A stretch of DNA of 64,000 nucleotides from Balanoglossus misakiensis (lineage: Eukaryota; Hemichordata), in assembly GCA_040954595.2 (NCBI GenBank), contig CM082588.2, positions 9,796,001 to 9,860,000 on the forward strand, written 5' to 3'. The notes beneath the pieces are model-generated. The model saw only the letters and a list, made by a program, of their open reading frames with translations, was not told where the DNA came from and made no database searches. The position numbers and the translations under genes were made by a program. This document shows positions 44,755 to 55,450 of this stretch, piece by piece (the first letter of the stretch is position 1; every line of letters begins with the position of its first letter).

Positions 44755-46179
44755 ATGGCTGGGTCCAAAATATCAATTCAAGAGCGAAGCATTTATGTGC
44801 AACACTTGCCTTTTGAATGTACAAAGAAACATTTTAGAGAATTTATCGAGTTACAGCTTGGTTTGGCCCAGGTTGATCAAATTTATATTTCTGATAAAGA
44901 TTCCGCTTTTGTCATATTTGAGAATATAGAATCAGCCACAGCCGCTCTGCCAGTAATACATAAAAGCACTTTTGAAGAAAGCAAATTACGGGCAAGTCGT
45001 GTGACCACAGCCCGAGGGTTGGAACTGTGGCATTTAATTGAGGAAACCGAACAAAGTACTGGCCTAGATTACAATGAAACCAGTGATCCCAAGACATCCA
45101 AACCCAAAGCAGATGTACAGGAAATTATTAACATGTTGAGTTTACTGTCTGAAGCAGATAGGAAAGCGGTTGCACAGGCCATATCACCTGCTCCACTGAA
45201 ACCAATCGTATCAACCCCTATGCCACAGCCGATTCCATTTCCAGCATTTCCAGTACCAACTTCAGTTGCAGATTCTTCACCATTTATTATGTCTTCACCT
45301 GCCCAAGCAGCTGCTGCACAGCCAGCCACAGCCACTACTGCTTTTCACTCGGTGGAATTCCCAAGAATAGTCGTCTTCTCTGGCAAAGGTGATGTCACTT
45401 ATGAAATGTGGCGATATGAAGTTCGAGCACTACAGAGGGAGAATGTGTTTCCGGAGACCATAATTATGCAGGCTGTTCGGAAATCCCTACGAGCGTCCGC
45501 TGCTGAAGTCCTACTACATATGGGAGAAGACATCACAGTGTCCCGATTGATGGCGAAGATGGACATGGTCTTTGGGAAAGTATTGCCACCGGAAGCAGTT
45601 TTGGAAAAATTCTATACAGCACGACAAACGAAGACAGAAAAGGTAGCAGAATGGGCCTGTCGCATCGAAGGACTTTTGGATGAACTCAGATCAGGTCAGT
45701 CCATCTCTAGTAATTCAGAAGAAACCATGCTTCGAACCAAATTCTTTTCTGGCCTGTCAGATGAGCACATTAAGAATGCAATCAGACACCGATATGATAC
45801 GGGAGAAGATTATTCAGGATTGTTGCTAGCCGCAAGAAAGCTTGAAGTAAATAGGGAGACCACTACCAGGGTTCACCAAGCAACTGTTGCTGACAAGACG
45901 ATGATAACCAAATTGGAGGAACTTACCAAAGGTCTGAAGAACTTAGCTGAGAAGGTTGCTGAACTAGAGAAGCGAACTTCAACATCATCAACTCCAGAGT
46001 CTACTTTTCGCCGACGTGTCAACAATGAAAATGGCCGGGATCGGCGTGGCAACGATGGAACTCGCCAACCCAAACAAGTTTTCCCAGGCACTTGCTTCAA
46101 GTGTGGTGAACATGGACACAAAAAGACAGACTGTCCTTTAAATGGGGAGCGACCAGGCATCCGGAGGGACATGCGCTAG
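44755..46179 (+). CDS. gag: PNMA-like Gag with N-terminal RRM-like domain
   Basis: The product is 474 residues; ATG 44755 is in good context (AAAATGG). Residues 8-85 read as an RRM-like fold (SIYVQHLPFECTKKHFREF, DSAFVIFENIESATAAL). A Pro/Ala-rich linker follows. The capsid (about 195-370: FSGKGDVTYEMWRYEV, VRKSLRASAAEVLLHMG, MDMVFGKV, YTARQTKTEKVAEWACRIE) closely follows the arrangement in vertebrate PNMA proteins, which also pair an RRM-like N-terminus with a gypsy capsid. A coiled coil and one CCHC knuckle (CFKCGEHGHKKTDC) end the protein. TTTAAAT at 46137-46143 is in T-TTA-AAT register within the gag/pol overlap, so Pol is probably made by -1 frameshifting. No lesion seen. Confidence 0.92.
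   Translation: MAGSKISIQERSIYVQHLPFECTKKHFREFIELQLGLAQVDQIYISDKDSAFVIFENIESATAALPVIHKSTFEESKLRASRVTTARGLELWHLIEETEQSTGLDYNETSDPKTSKPKADVQEIINMLSLLSEADRKAVAQAISPAPLKPIVSTPMPQPIPFPAFPVPTSVADSSPFIMSSPAQAAAAQPATATTAFHSVEFPRIVVFSGKGDVTYEMWRYEVRALQRENVFPETIIMQAVRKSLRASAAEVLLHMGEDITVSRLMAKMDMVFGKVLPPEAVLEKFYTARQTKTEKVAEWACRIEGLLDELRSGQSISSNSEETMLRTKFFSGLSDEHIKNAIRHRYDTGEDYSGLLLAARKLEVNRETTTRVHQATVADKTMITKLEELTKGLKNLAEKVAELEKRTSTSSTPESTFRRRVNNENGRDRRGNDGTRQPKQVFPGTCFKCGEHGHKKTDCPLNGERPGIRRDMR
46137..46143 (+). promoter_or_regulatory. -1 ribosomal frameshift heptamer TTTAAAT
   Basis: Fits X-XXY-YYZ in the Gag frame (CC-T TTA AAT). The -1 frame is blocked by TGA at 46107-46109 and stays open from there through pol, so the site is well placed. 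GC-rich sequence follows (GGGGAGCGACCAGGC). Confidence 0.75.
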
Positions 46180-49100
46180 GTCGGAACGGTAACAGTCCCT
46201 CTAATGTTATTGATTCTTTAATAGGCCACGCCAATGAAACTGAGATTGTGCTGGAAGGATCCTCGTGTATTGCGCTGATAGACACCGGGTCCATGGTATC
46301 TACTGTTGCTGACACTTTTAACAGAGAGAAGCTACAGAAACCAATTCATGACCTGAACAACTTGGTGAAGGTAGAAGGGGCTAGTGGTACAGAAGTTCCT
46401 TACCTTGGTTATATTGAAGTTGAAGTGAAATTCCCAGATAGCCATGGACAAGAGATGTCTAAAGATGTATTATTGCTTGTTGTTGAAGACACGGAATATA
46501 ATCAGATGGTTCCAGTTGTGATAGGCACAAATGTTCTCCAACATTTTGTGGATGAAGATACACAGTACAGTACAGATCTATCCTCAGTATGGAGACTAGC
46601 ATACCAAGCGACTATCCACCGGCAGAGGGCCGAAGGTAGGACATTTACAGTTACCACTACTAAACCCATAACCATTGGACCATACGAACGCACAGTCATC
46701 CATGGATTTTGCAGAGTGGACCTAAGAAATTGTCAATCAGTAGTTGTGGTGGAACCAGAAAATGACAGACTTTTACCTGGTGGTTTACTTGTTACTCCAG
46801 CCGTGTTGAAGTTAGAGCCTCGTGGTAATTCATGTCGAATCCCAGTAATGGTGACCAACTATGGAGCACGTGCTGTCACAGTTCCCCCTAAAAGCACCCT
46901 ATGTAACATGAACTTAGCATCTAATGTCTCACAGCCTTTAGATCCATATGGAGATGATATTGATACAAACTCAGATGGGACCACCTCACCAAAAGTACCC
47001 GATTGGCTGATAAAAGACCTGGGATTACAAGAGGCGGATACAGAATTAACAGAAATCCAGAAAGACCAAGCCTTGGCTACCATTGGTAAATGGCAAACCG
47101 TGTTCTCTACAGGTGAGAGAGATTTGGGACACACAACATTGGTAACACATTCGATAAAGTTAACGGATGAAACCCCCTTTAAAGATAAATACCGTCGAAT
47201 CCCTATGGGTATGTACGAAGAATTGCAACAGTACCTGCAAGATATGCTACAGAGTGGTGTGATTAGAGAATCAAACAGCCCGTGGTCCTCAAATGTTGTA
47301 TGTGTCAGAAAACCTGATGGGAAGCTGAGGGTGTGTATTGATTATAGACGTCTCAACGCCAAAACCATTAAAGACGCTTACGCATTACCCCGGGTATTGG
47401 ATACGCTTGATAACCTTAGTAACGCCGAGTGGTTTTCATCGCTTGATCTACGGTCTGGATATTACCAAGTAGAGATGGCGGAAGACGACAAAGCGAAGAC
47501 AGCTTTCACGGTGGGAAACTTCGGCTTATTTGAATTCAACCGTATGTCTATGGGTCTGACCAACGCACCTGCAACTTTCCAGCGTCTCATGGAGAAGTGT
47601 TTTGGAGAATTGGCGTTCAGAGAATGTTGTGTGTATTTAGATGACATCATAGTATTTTCGAAGACTTTTGAAGACCACCTCAATAGATTGGAGCGGGTAT
47701 TCCAGCGGCTGGCATCACATGGACTAAAGTTGAAGGCAACGAAGTGTGTTTTATTCCAGAAGAAGGTGAAATATCTTGGACACGTGGTATCAGCCGACGG
47801 AATTACAACGGACCCAGACAAGGTAGCAGCTCTGAAGGAATGGCCAATACCCACTACTGTAACAGAACTGAGAAGATTTCTTGGATTTGCAGGGTATTAC
47901 AGGAGATTTATCCAAAGCTACAGTAATATTGCCAAGCCACTTAACGACTTGCTGTGTGGACGTCAGTCAAGGAATAAGGCGGGAAAATTTGAAAAACTCC
48001 AGTGGGGACAACAGGAACAACAAGCTTTCGACACTCTGAGGAAGAGCCTAATGTCGTCACCAATACTAGCCTTTGCTGACTACTCACTTCCATTTGAAAT
48101 ACATACTGATGCAAGTTCCACAGGTCTGGGAGCAGTGCTGTATCAACGCCAGAAAGGTATTCTCAGAGTAATTGCCTATGCAAGTAGAGGACTCACCAAG
48201 TCTGAAAGTAATTATCCAGCTCATAAATTAGAATTTTTGGCACTGAAATGGGCCGTCACCAAGAAGTTCAACGACTACCTGTATGGAAGCAAATTCACTG
48301 TGTTTACAGACAACAACCCTTTGACGTATGTGTTAACTTCTGCGAAACTGGATGCGGTGGGACACAGATGGTTGTCAGACTTGTCATTGTACGACTTCTC
48401 TATTGTTTACCGGAGTGGTAAGAAGAATATAGAGGCTGACGCTTTGTCTAGGATTCCATGGAATAGAGAGAATCCAGAGACGGAAACCAATCTGGGAGCC
48501 GATGTAGTCCAGGCGCTTTGTCGAGCAACAGAAGGTCCATACGTAACTTCATTCGGAATGGTAGCAGATGAGGACAGACCTGCAGTAGTTCAAGGTGGGG
48601 ATGATGTGTTCTGGAAGACGGAGCAGTCCAAAGATTCAACAATACAGTATGTGACTGATCAGCTTGAAAAGGACCACAAACCACTTATGAGAGATCATAC
48701 AGGAGATGTCAGACTACTTATACGAGATTGGAAACGCCTTGTTCTGAAGAATGGAGTCCTATACAGGAAATGCTTCATCGATGATATACAATATTTGCAA
48801 CTTGTCTTACCAGTACACCATAGAAAAGATGTCCTGGAGGAACTACATGATAAACTTGGACACTTTGGCCAAGATAAAACCCTGGATCTGGTACGACGAA
48901 GATTCTACTGGCCTAGGATGTCGATGGATGTTCAAAAGAAAGTGGAACATTGTTTACCATGCATTCGCAGGAAAAGTTCAACTTCCTTACCCAGAACTCC
49001 CTTGGTTAATATTCACACATCACAACCGATGGAAATGGTGTGCATAGACTTTCTCCATATACCAACACCAGATCAAGGATATAGCAACATATTAGTGATG

Positions 49101-50396
49101 ACGGACCATTTCACTCGATACGCTATAGCAGTACCTACAAAGAACCAGTCTGCCAAAACAACTGCCAAAGCATTGTTTGAACATTTGATTTTGCATTATG
49201 GGTTCCCAGGACGATTACACAGTGACCAGGGGCGAAACTTTGAGTCGTCTACAATTCAGGAACTTTGCCGAATAGCTAATATTAAGAAGTCCAGGACCAC
49301 TCCATACCACCCCCAGGGAAATGGAATGTGCGAACGATTTAATAAGACGTTATTACAGATGCTTGGAACTATGAATAAAGACAACAAGACAAGATGGGCT
49401 TCACATGTCAATACGATGGTTCATGCCTATAATTCTACAAAGCATGAAAGCACCGGATATTCACCTTTCTTTTTGATGTTTGGTCGTGAACCAAGACTGC
49501 CTATAGATGTATCTGGACATGCAGACCAGACCAACCTAGAATATGGTGGAACAGTTTCAGATTATGTGACGAAACTTGCCGAACGGTTGGATTACGCCTA
49601 TAAAGTAGCAACGGAACGGTCTGTTAAGTCTGGTGAACGGCAGAAGAAGTCATATGATAGAAAAGTGAAGGTGGCCATAATACAACCTGGTGATACTGTG
49701 TTGGTGAAGAATACAGGACCTAAAGACAATTACAAATTGGCAGACCAATGGGAAAAGGATCCATATACAGTGATTTCACAGCCCATAGAAGACATTCCAG
49801 TATACGTGGTACAAAAACAAGTTAAGGGTGGAAGGAAGCGGACACTACATAGAAATTTGCTACTCCCAATACCAATAATTCCGGACGAACTGGATGACGA
49901 TGTTAACACCAAGATGACGCAGCGTGATGTTAAGCAGAGTGTACCGGGTGTTATCAACGATGCTACCCAGGATGCAGGGGACGAAGAGGATGACGGCATT
50001 GGTAAATTGCAATTCGTGTCAACTATCAACTTGCCAACAGAACACAATGCTCTTAATCCTACTGCTGCAGAATTCATCCCATCCAGAAGAGAAAGTTCCC
50101 TGATGGACAACCCCACAAGTATGGTTAATCCGGATGGACCTTCTCAAGTACTTACCTCAGATTTCTCGAATCATATTTTGCAAAGTACGGATGGTTGGTC
50201 ATCGAGCGATCCAGATGGTATCCCTCCTGCTACAACCAACATCAGTCCTGACTCCAGTAGTAGTACTCAACCTGAACCACGCTATCCTACACGACAGAGA
50301 CGACCTCCAGATAGATATAGTCCCGAACAATGGAATCTAAAACAGTTTTCTCATACGACTTTATCTTCTATACCATTTATTAATTGCCACTATTAA
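46144..50396 (+). CDS. pol: Ty3/gypsy Pol of the PNMA-like element, intact
   Basis: Read in the -1 frame after the slip site; about 1417 residues, of which the last 1382 follow 46248. Protease LIDTGSMVST is intact. Reverse transcriptase: VIRESNSPWSSNVVCVRK, LDLRSGYYQVE, VYLDDIIVFS. RNase H: IHTDASSTGLGAVL, LEFLALKWA, FTDNNPLTYV. Integrase: HHCC finger (HDKLGHFG ... CLPCIRRK), DDE in VCIDFLHI, SDQGRNF and MCERFN, then a GPY/F-like WEKDPYTVI and a long Ser/Pro-rich tail ending in RYPTRQRRPPDRY. The usual Ty3/gypsy order PR-RT-RH-IN holds. No stop or frameshift noted. With identical LTRs this copy may be competent. tRNA-Ser priming suggests the Mag side of Ty3/gypsy. Confidence 0.95.
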
Positions 50397-50455
50397 TCAA
50401 ATATCTTTAACTTACTTTAAATGACGAGGACGCCATTTCTCCTCGCAGGGGTGCG

Positions 50456-51097
50456 TGTAACGGCCTTGTTGATCCATTGAATTTGTATACATGTATATCT
50501 GTATGTATGTTATACCTGTATCTTATAGTAATTAGTTATTCAATTATTCATATGACGTAATAGTACTTACCTTCAATTGGTTGATCTTAATTATATGCAA
50601 ACCACCTGGAAGTTTCATTTGACCAATGAACACAAGCTAATCTGGCACTATGATGTAATTGCTGATATAAAAGGACATGGTGCATAAAATTGGTCAGTTC
50701 ACCTCTGTAGCCAGACCGGCCACACACGTTGGAACTGACATGTATTTGTTCCATTTCAGGTTAGTTTCCTTGTACCTTACCTGTTGCTTGAAGCTTTGTA
50801 TTTTGGTGCATTCTACCGACTCATTTCAGCACAAGTAATTGGTGTCGTTAACTTGCGTCAATTTTCCAATTGTATGTCTATATTTTTCACTTGCATGAAT
50901 TTTGGTGTATTCTGTTGGAGGTGAACTCCCATACATGTGTGTAATTTAGCAGTTCACCTCTGTAGCCAGACCGGCCACACACGTTGGAACTGACATGTAT
51001 TTGTTCCATTTCAGTTATTAAATGTAAGGCCTATGTCTTTGTTACCCGTAACCTGTTTGGTGTGAATATGTTGGAATGAACGGCGACAACCGTGACA
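50456..51097 (+). mobile_element. 3' LTR of PNMA-like element (642 bp)
   Basis: Same length as the 5' LTR and no difference seen. It is followed by CAAG (51098-51101), the target duplication, and then by the Helitron frame. An AGGGGTGCG purine-rich stretch precedes it. Confidence 0.95.
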
Positions 51098-51101
51098 CAA
51101 G

Positions 51102-54100
51102 TAATTCTTTGCAGAAGGGATAAGTATGCGAGTAAAATTGCATCATGTGATATTGCTGAGAATTGCATTACAGAAGATTATGTACATAGATGTAGTTTAT
51201 TATGTCCTGTTGAGTGCCCACTTGAGAATAGTGCAGCTAGTAAGGAGTGGATTTGTTACACATGTGACACAAAACTGTTGCGTGGAAAGATGCCAGTTCA
51301 AGCTGTTGCAAACAATCTCCATGTGAACCCAATTCCTCATGAATTGGAATGCCTGAATTCTCTAGAACAACATCTGATTGCATTACATATTCCATTTATG
51401 AAAATGCTTGCATTGCCAAAAGGTGGTCAGAATGGTGTTCATGGACCTGTTGTATGTGTCCCATCAAATATTGAGAAAGCTACAAGTATTTTGCCACGAG
51501 GTGAATTGGATGATCAAATGATAAAGGTTAAACTGAAGCGAAAATTGACTTACAAGGGTTCTTATCAGTATCAGTTTGTAACTAAAAGCCACATTCAGAA
51601 TGCATTGGATTACTTACAGAGAAATAACAAGTGGTATAATGATGTGAAATTCAATGTTGATTGGGAAAATAGTCTTGAGAAAACAAATGATGAACCCTCA
51701 GAAATCAAAGATATTGATGCAGATGATGTGGCAGATGATGGAAATGACTCTGACAAAGAAACTAATGGAATATTCATGGACACATGCTTTCAGCCAGTCA
51801 ATATAGCTCAAGATATTCTTGATTATCACTTTGATGCTATAATCTCTGTTGCTCCTGCAGAAGGTAATGTACCTGTTAGTGTTTTGATGGAGAAATTCAA
51901 TGAAGCAAAGTGCTTTCCAGTGTTATTTCCAACTGGGTCACCAACATTTCATGATGACAGAGAAATTAAAATTACTATAGGGCGATACTTGCAAAGTCGT
52001 TTGATGAATGCAAGCAATAGGTTTGCACAAAATACAGACTACATATTCTATTCACAGTATTTATCAGAACTTGAGCAGGTTGTATCTAATGTGTCTATTG
52101 CATTGAGAAAAGGAACTGCACATGCTTGTGGTAGAAAAGTAACATCTGATGTTTTGACTGACAGAGAATCTTTGCAAGAAATGTTGAAGTGTGATGAAGG
52201 TTACAAGTTTTTGAAACCTATTAGGGGGACACCCCCTTACTGGCAAGCTACACAGAAAGATTTGTTTGCAATGATCAGACAGCTAGGTATACCAACATGG
52301 TTCTGTTCATTTTCTTCTGCTGATTTGCGATGGAAAGAACTGATTGAGACATTACTTCGTGGTGAAGGTGATACACGTAATGCAGAGGACCTTGATTGGT
52401 CTGAGAAATGTGGTATTTTGAAGCGTAACCCAGTAACAGCTGCAAGAATGTTTGATCATCGGTTTCAATGTTTTCTGAAAGATGTCATTATGTCACCGGC
52501 CAATCCTATTGGCAAAATCAAAGATTACTTTTATCGAGTAGAATTCCAACAACGTGGGTCACCCCACACTTACTGCTTATTTTGGGTTGAAGATGCACCC
52601 AGAGTAGACAAGAATTCTGATGATGAAGTGGTTGATTTTGTTGACATATATGTTACATGTGAAATGCCATCATCTGACAATGATGAAGAATTACATGACA
52701 TTGTTAAATCAGTTCAGAAACACAGCACACGCCATTCAATATCTTGCAAGAAGAAAAATACTAATTGTAGATTTAATTTCCCACGGCCACCATCAAAAGA
52801 GACATTTGTATGCCGCCCTGTTGACAGTGTAGTGAATAAAGTACCAGAAGATCTGGAAAACGCGGAGAGTCGAGAAGCATTTGAAATTGCCGTTTCACAG
52901 TTGAGTGTTTCACCAGTGGAGCAAATGATGGCTACAAAACTTCTAGAGAAACTTTGGATGGCAATGAATGACAAGGAGAAAGAGTATGATACTATATATG
53001 ACTTATTTGCTGAAGTTGGTACATCTCAGGAAGCCTATGAGAGAGCACATTCAATTGTTTCCAAAAAGACAAGTATAGTTATGAAACGTCAGCCTAGTGA
53101 TGTGTGGGTAAACCAATACAATGCTTGTCTTCTGCGTTGCTGGAATGCAAATATGGATATCCAGTTTGTTGTTGATGCATATGCATGTGTTGTGTATATT
53201 GTATCATACATTTCCAAGGCAGAAAGAGAGATGGGTTTACTTCTGGAGCACGCGCAGAGAGAAGCTAACAAGGGAGGAAATATGGATGCTAAATCTGCAT
53301 TGCAACAGTTGGGCAGTGTATATTTGCACAACAGAGAAGTAAGTGCTCAGGAGGCTGTATATAGAGTGTGTGGATTGAAATTGAAGCAATCATCTCGAAA
53401 AGTCCAGTTTATTCCAACTGGAGAGAATCCTATCAAAATGAGTTTACCATTTGCCACAATAAGAAACAAAATGAAGGGAAACGAGGTAGATGAGGAAAGC
53501 ATCTGGATGCATAGTATTGTTGACAGATACAAGAACAGACCAAATGGGATAGATTTTGATAACATGTGTCTTGCTACATTTTGCTCAGAATACAGAATAG
53601 TTTCAAAATCAGAAGTTGTGAATGTCATTGATGAGAAACGAAAGAGTCCTCTAGTAAAGTTACAAAATGATATTGGCTATATGCAAAAGAGATCACAAAC
53701 TGAACCAGCTGTCATCAGATATGCAAGATTCTCAGTGACAAAATATCCAGAGAAGTATTATCGCAGTATCTTGGAACTCTTTCTACCATACCGGGTTGAT
53801 GCACAACTGAAACCTAGTGGTTTTGAATCCTACGAGGATTTCTATCGTGTTGGTGCTGTGAAATGTGGATCTGAATCTGTAGAAAAAGTGAAGGACATAG
53901 TGGAAAGAAACAAAGCACTGTATGAAAAAGAGGCTGATGCTGTTGATATGGCTGAAGAATTCCTTGGTGGGAATAATGAACCACTGGAAGATGCATGGGC
54001 ACAAATCTGTCCAGAAAATGAATTAGACAGATTGGAATGTATTGAGGAAGGCAAGAAATGCAATGACGATGATCATGGAGATGAAACAGATGATATTCCA

Positions 54101-54181
54101 GAGTTGGTGGCAAAAGCGCAAGGTGATTGCAGTATAGAGATTGCTACTTCGACATCAAGAGCAGAGATTGCAGATGTGTAG
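51102..54181 (+). pseudogene. OTU-Helitron protein, C-terminal part with Rep, no helicase
   Basis: Continues the zinc motif (VILCRRDKY), then CYTCDTKLLRGKMP. A DUF6570-like region follows (NPIPHELECLNSLEQHLIAL ... FMKMLALPKGGQ), then the Helitron-like N domain (FPVLFPTGSPTFHD, IGRYLQSRLMN). In the Rep nuclease, the H-hydrophobic-H motif reads GSPHTYCLFW: the first His is present (52565-52567) but the second is Tyr (TAC, 52571-52573). The catalytic tyrosine segment is present (YACVVYIVSYISKAE, near 53175-53220). The protein ends in an acidic tail at 54181, before any Walker A or helicase motif, and none occurs downstream. With the LTR insertion, Tyr change and missing helicase it should be inactive. 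A DIRS-like gag begins 90 bp away in reverse. Confidence 0.85.
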
Positions 54182-54271
54182 ATCATTGAACAAAGAACAA
54201 GCTGAAGTGTTCTATTGTGTCAGATGTCATTTTCTTTGTGTCAGATGAAACAGCAGTGGTATCCATAGCCT

Positions 54272-55450
54272 CTACTTCGCTTGAGACTTGGCTTGAGGCC
54301 TTGGCCCTTTGTAGTAGTTTTTTGGACCATCACGGTATTCAGCAAATTGTCTGTAGTTGCCACGACCTCTAACTGGTCCTCTGTAGCGGAAACCACGACC
54401 TCTCATTCTGGCACGATAACCTCCTCTCATTTGTCGCACACCAATTTTATTTCCAGCCTTATTGACTTCTTGTATATCTTTTACTCGTCTGGAAATGTCA
54501 TCGCCAAACAAATAGTCTGTGAATGGCACAGTAGAAGAGCACAAATGGAGATAATCCAGTCTCAAATCCGGTTTAATGCAATCTCGTCTCCTGAGATTTA
54601 ACAGCCGATTGGTGTGCCCCAAAAAGGCCAGTGAATGGGTGCCCAGATCAAGTAATTTCTGGATGTCAACATTATCCTGAGGTTTGTCCTTTAACTTGGC
54701 TAGTTCACTAACCAGTTGAGTTACACAAACTGATCCCTTCACAAGGGAATTTTGCACTACCTGGAACTTTGTGTCCAAAGTTCTTGTCTCTGGGCGTATG
54801 ATATCCCAAATCAGTTGGTTTACTCTTACATTTGTCAACCCATGACAGTTTTCTGGGCGAAGAAACTTCTTAACAAGATCATTGTATTTCTCATCAGGAA
54901 TTCCATCCCTGAAGAAAGCATTAATCATAGTAGCAAAATCTTCATCAACAGTATCATCACATTGTTCCTTTACAAGAAACTTGGTAGCCATATCCTTGAA
55001 CATGCTTGGTTGACTGGTGACGTCACTCACAGTGGCATCAGTAGCAGTAGCACTGCCGCTAGCCGAAGCACCAACTTCGGACGCGTCCGAAGCAGAAGGT
55101 TTCATGTGTGAGACAGTTGTCTCATCCTCGACATCTTCAACACAAATATCATTGTCATCTTCATAATAACAATCCTGTTCAATTTTCTCCATACGCGTAG
55201 TGAGCTTACCCTGATTGTCCTTGATCTCCGTAAGCAGATTCAAAATGGCCGACATCTCACCAGAACCAGCCGGTGTGTCTACAGATGACCTGCTCACCTT
55301 ACTAGTAGTCGCCTCCGACGTTGTGTCGCCCGTGACTAAAACAGCGGCACTATCACGTTTACGCTTGGAATGTTTGTCAACGTCTGAAACAACTGCACCC
55401 CCAGCATCCTTAGATGCAATGTCCGTGCTGACACTTCGTTTGGGTGGCAT
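54272..55450 (-). CDS. DIRS-like retroelement ORF1 (gag-like)
   Basis: The product is 392 residues starting MPPKRSVSTDIASKD, with a basic Ser/Thr/Ala-rich N-terminus and a short coiled coil (ILNLLTEIKDNQGKLTTRME). Its middle region (FLRPENCHGLTNVRVNQLIW, ETRTLDTKFQVVQNSLVKG, LLDLGTHSLAFLGHTNRLLN) resembles the first ORF of DIRS-type elements, including their PENC, VN.EIW and Q..L.KG pattern. The C-terminus is Arg/Gly-rich (RGGYRARMRGRGFRYRGPVR), suiting RNA binding. No reverse transcriptase or tyrosine recombinase follows; downstream on the same strand is the Helitron end. The rest of the element is therefore missing, or this is a lone or captured gag. The ORF itself is intact. Confidence 0.65.
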   Translation of the reverse strand: MPPKRSVSTDIASKDAGGAVVSDVDKHSKRKRDSAAVLVTGDTTSEATTSKVSRSSVDTPAGSGEMSAILNLLTEIKDNQGKLTTRMEKIEQDCYYEDDNDICVEDVEDETTVSHMKPSASDASEVGASASGSATATDATVSDVTSQPSMFKDMATKFLVKEQCDDTVDEDFATMINAFFRDGIPDEKYNDLVKKFLRPENCHGLTNVRVNQLIWDIIRPETRTLDTKFQVVQNSLVKGSVCVTQLVSELAKLKDKPQDNVDIQKLLDLGTHSLAFLGHTNRLLNLRRRDCIKPDLRLDYLHLCSSTVPFTDYLFGDDISRRVKDIQEVNKAGNKIGVRQMRGGYRARMRGRGFRYRGPVRGRGNYRQFAEYRDGPKNYYKGPRPQAKSQAK

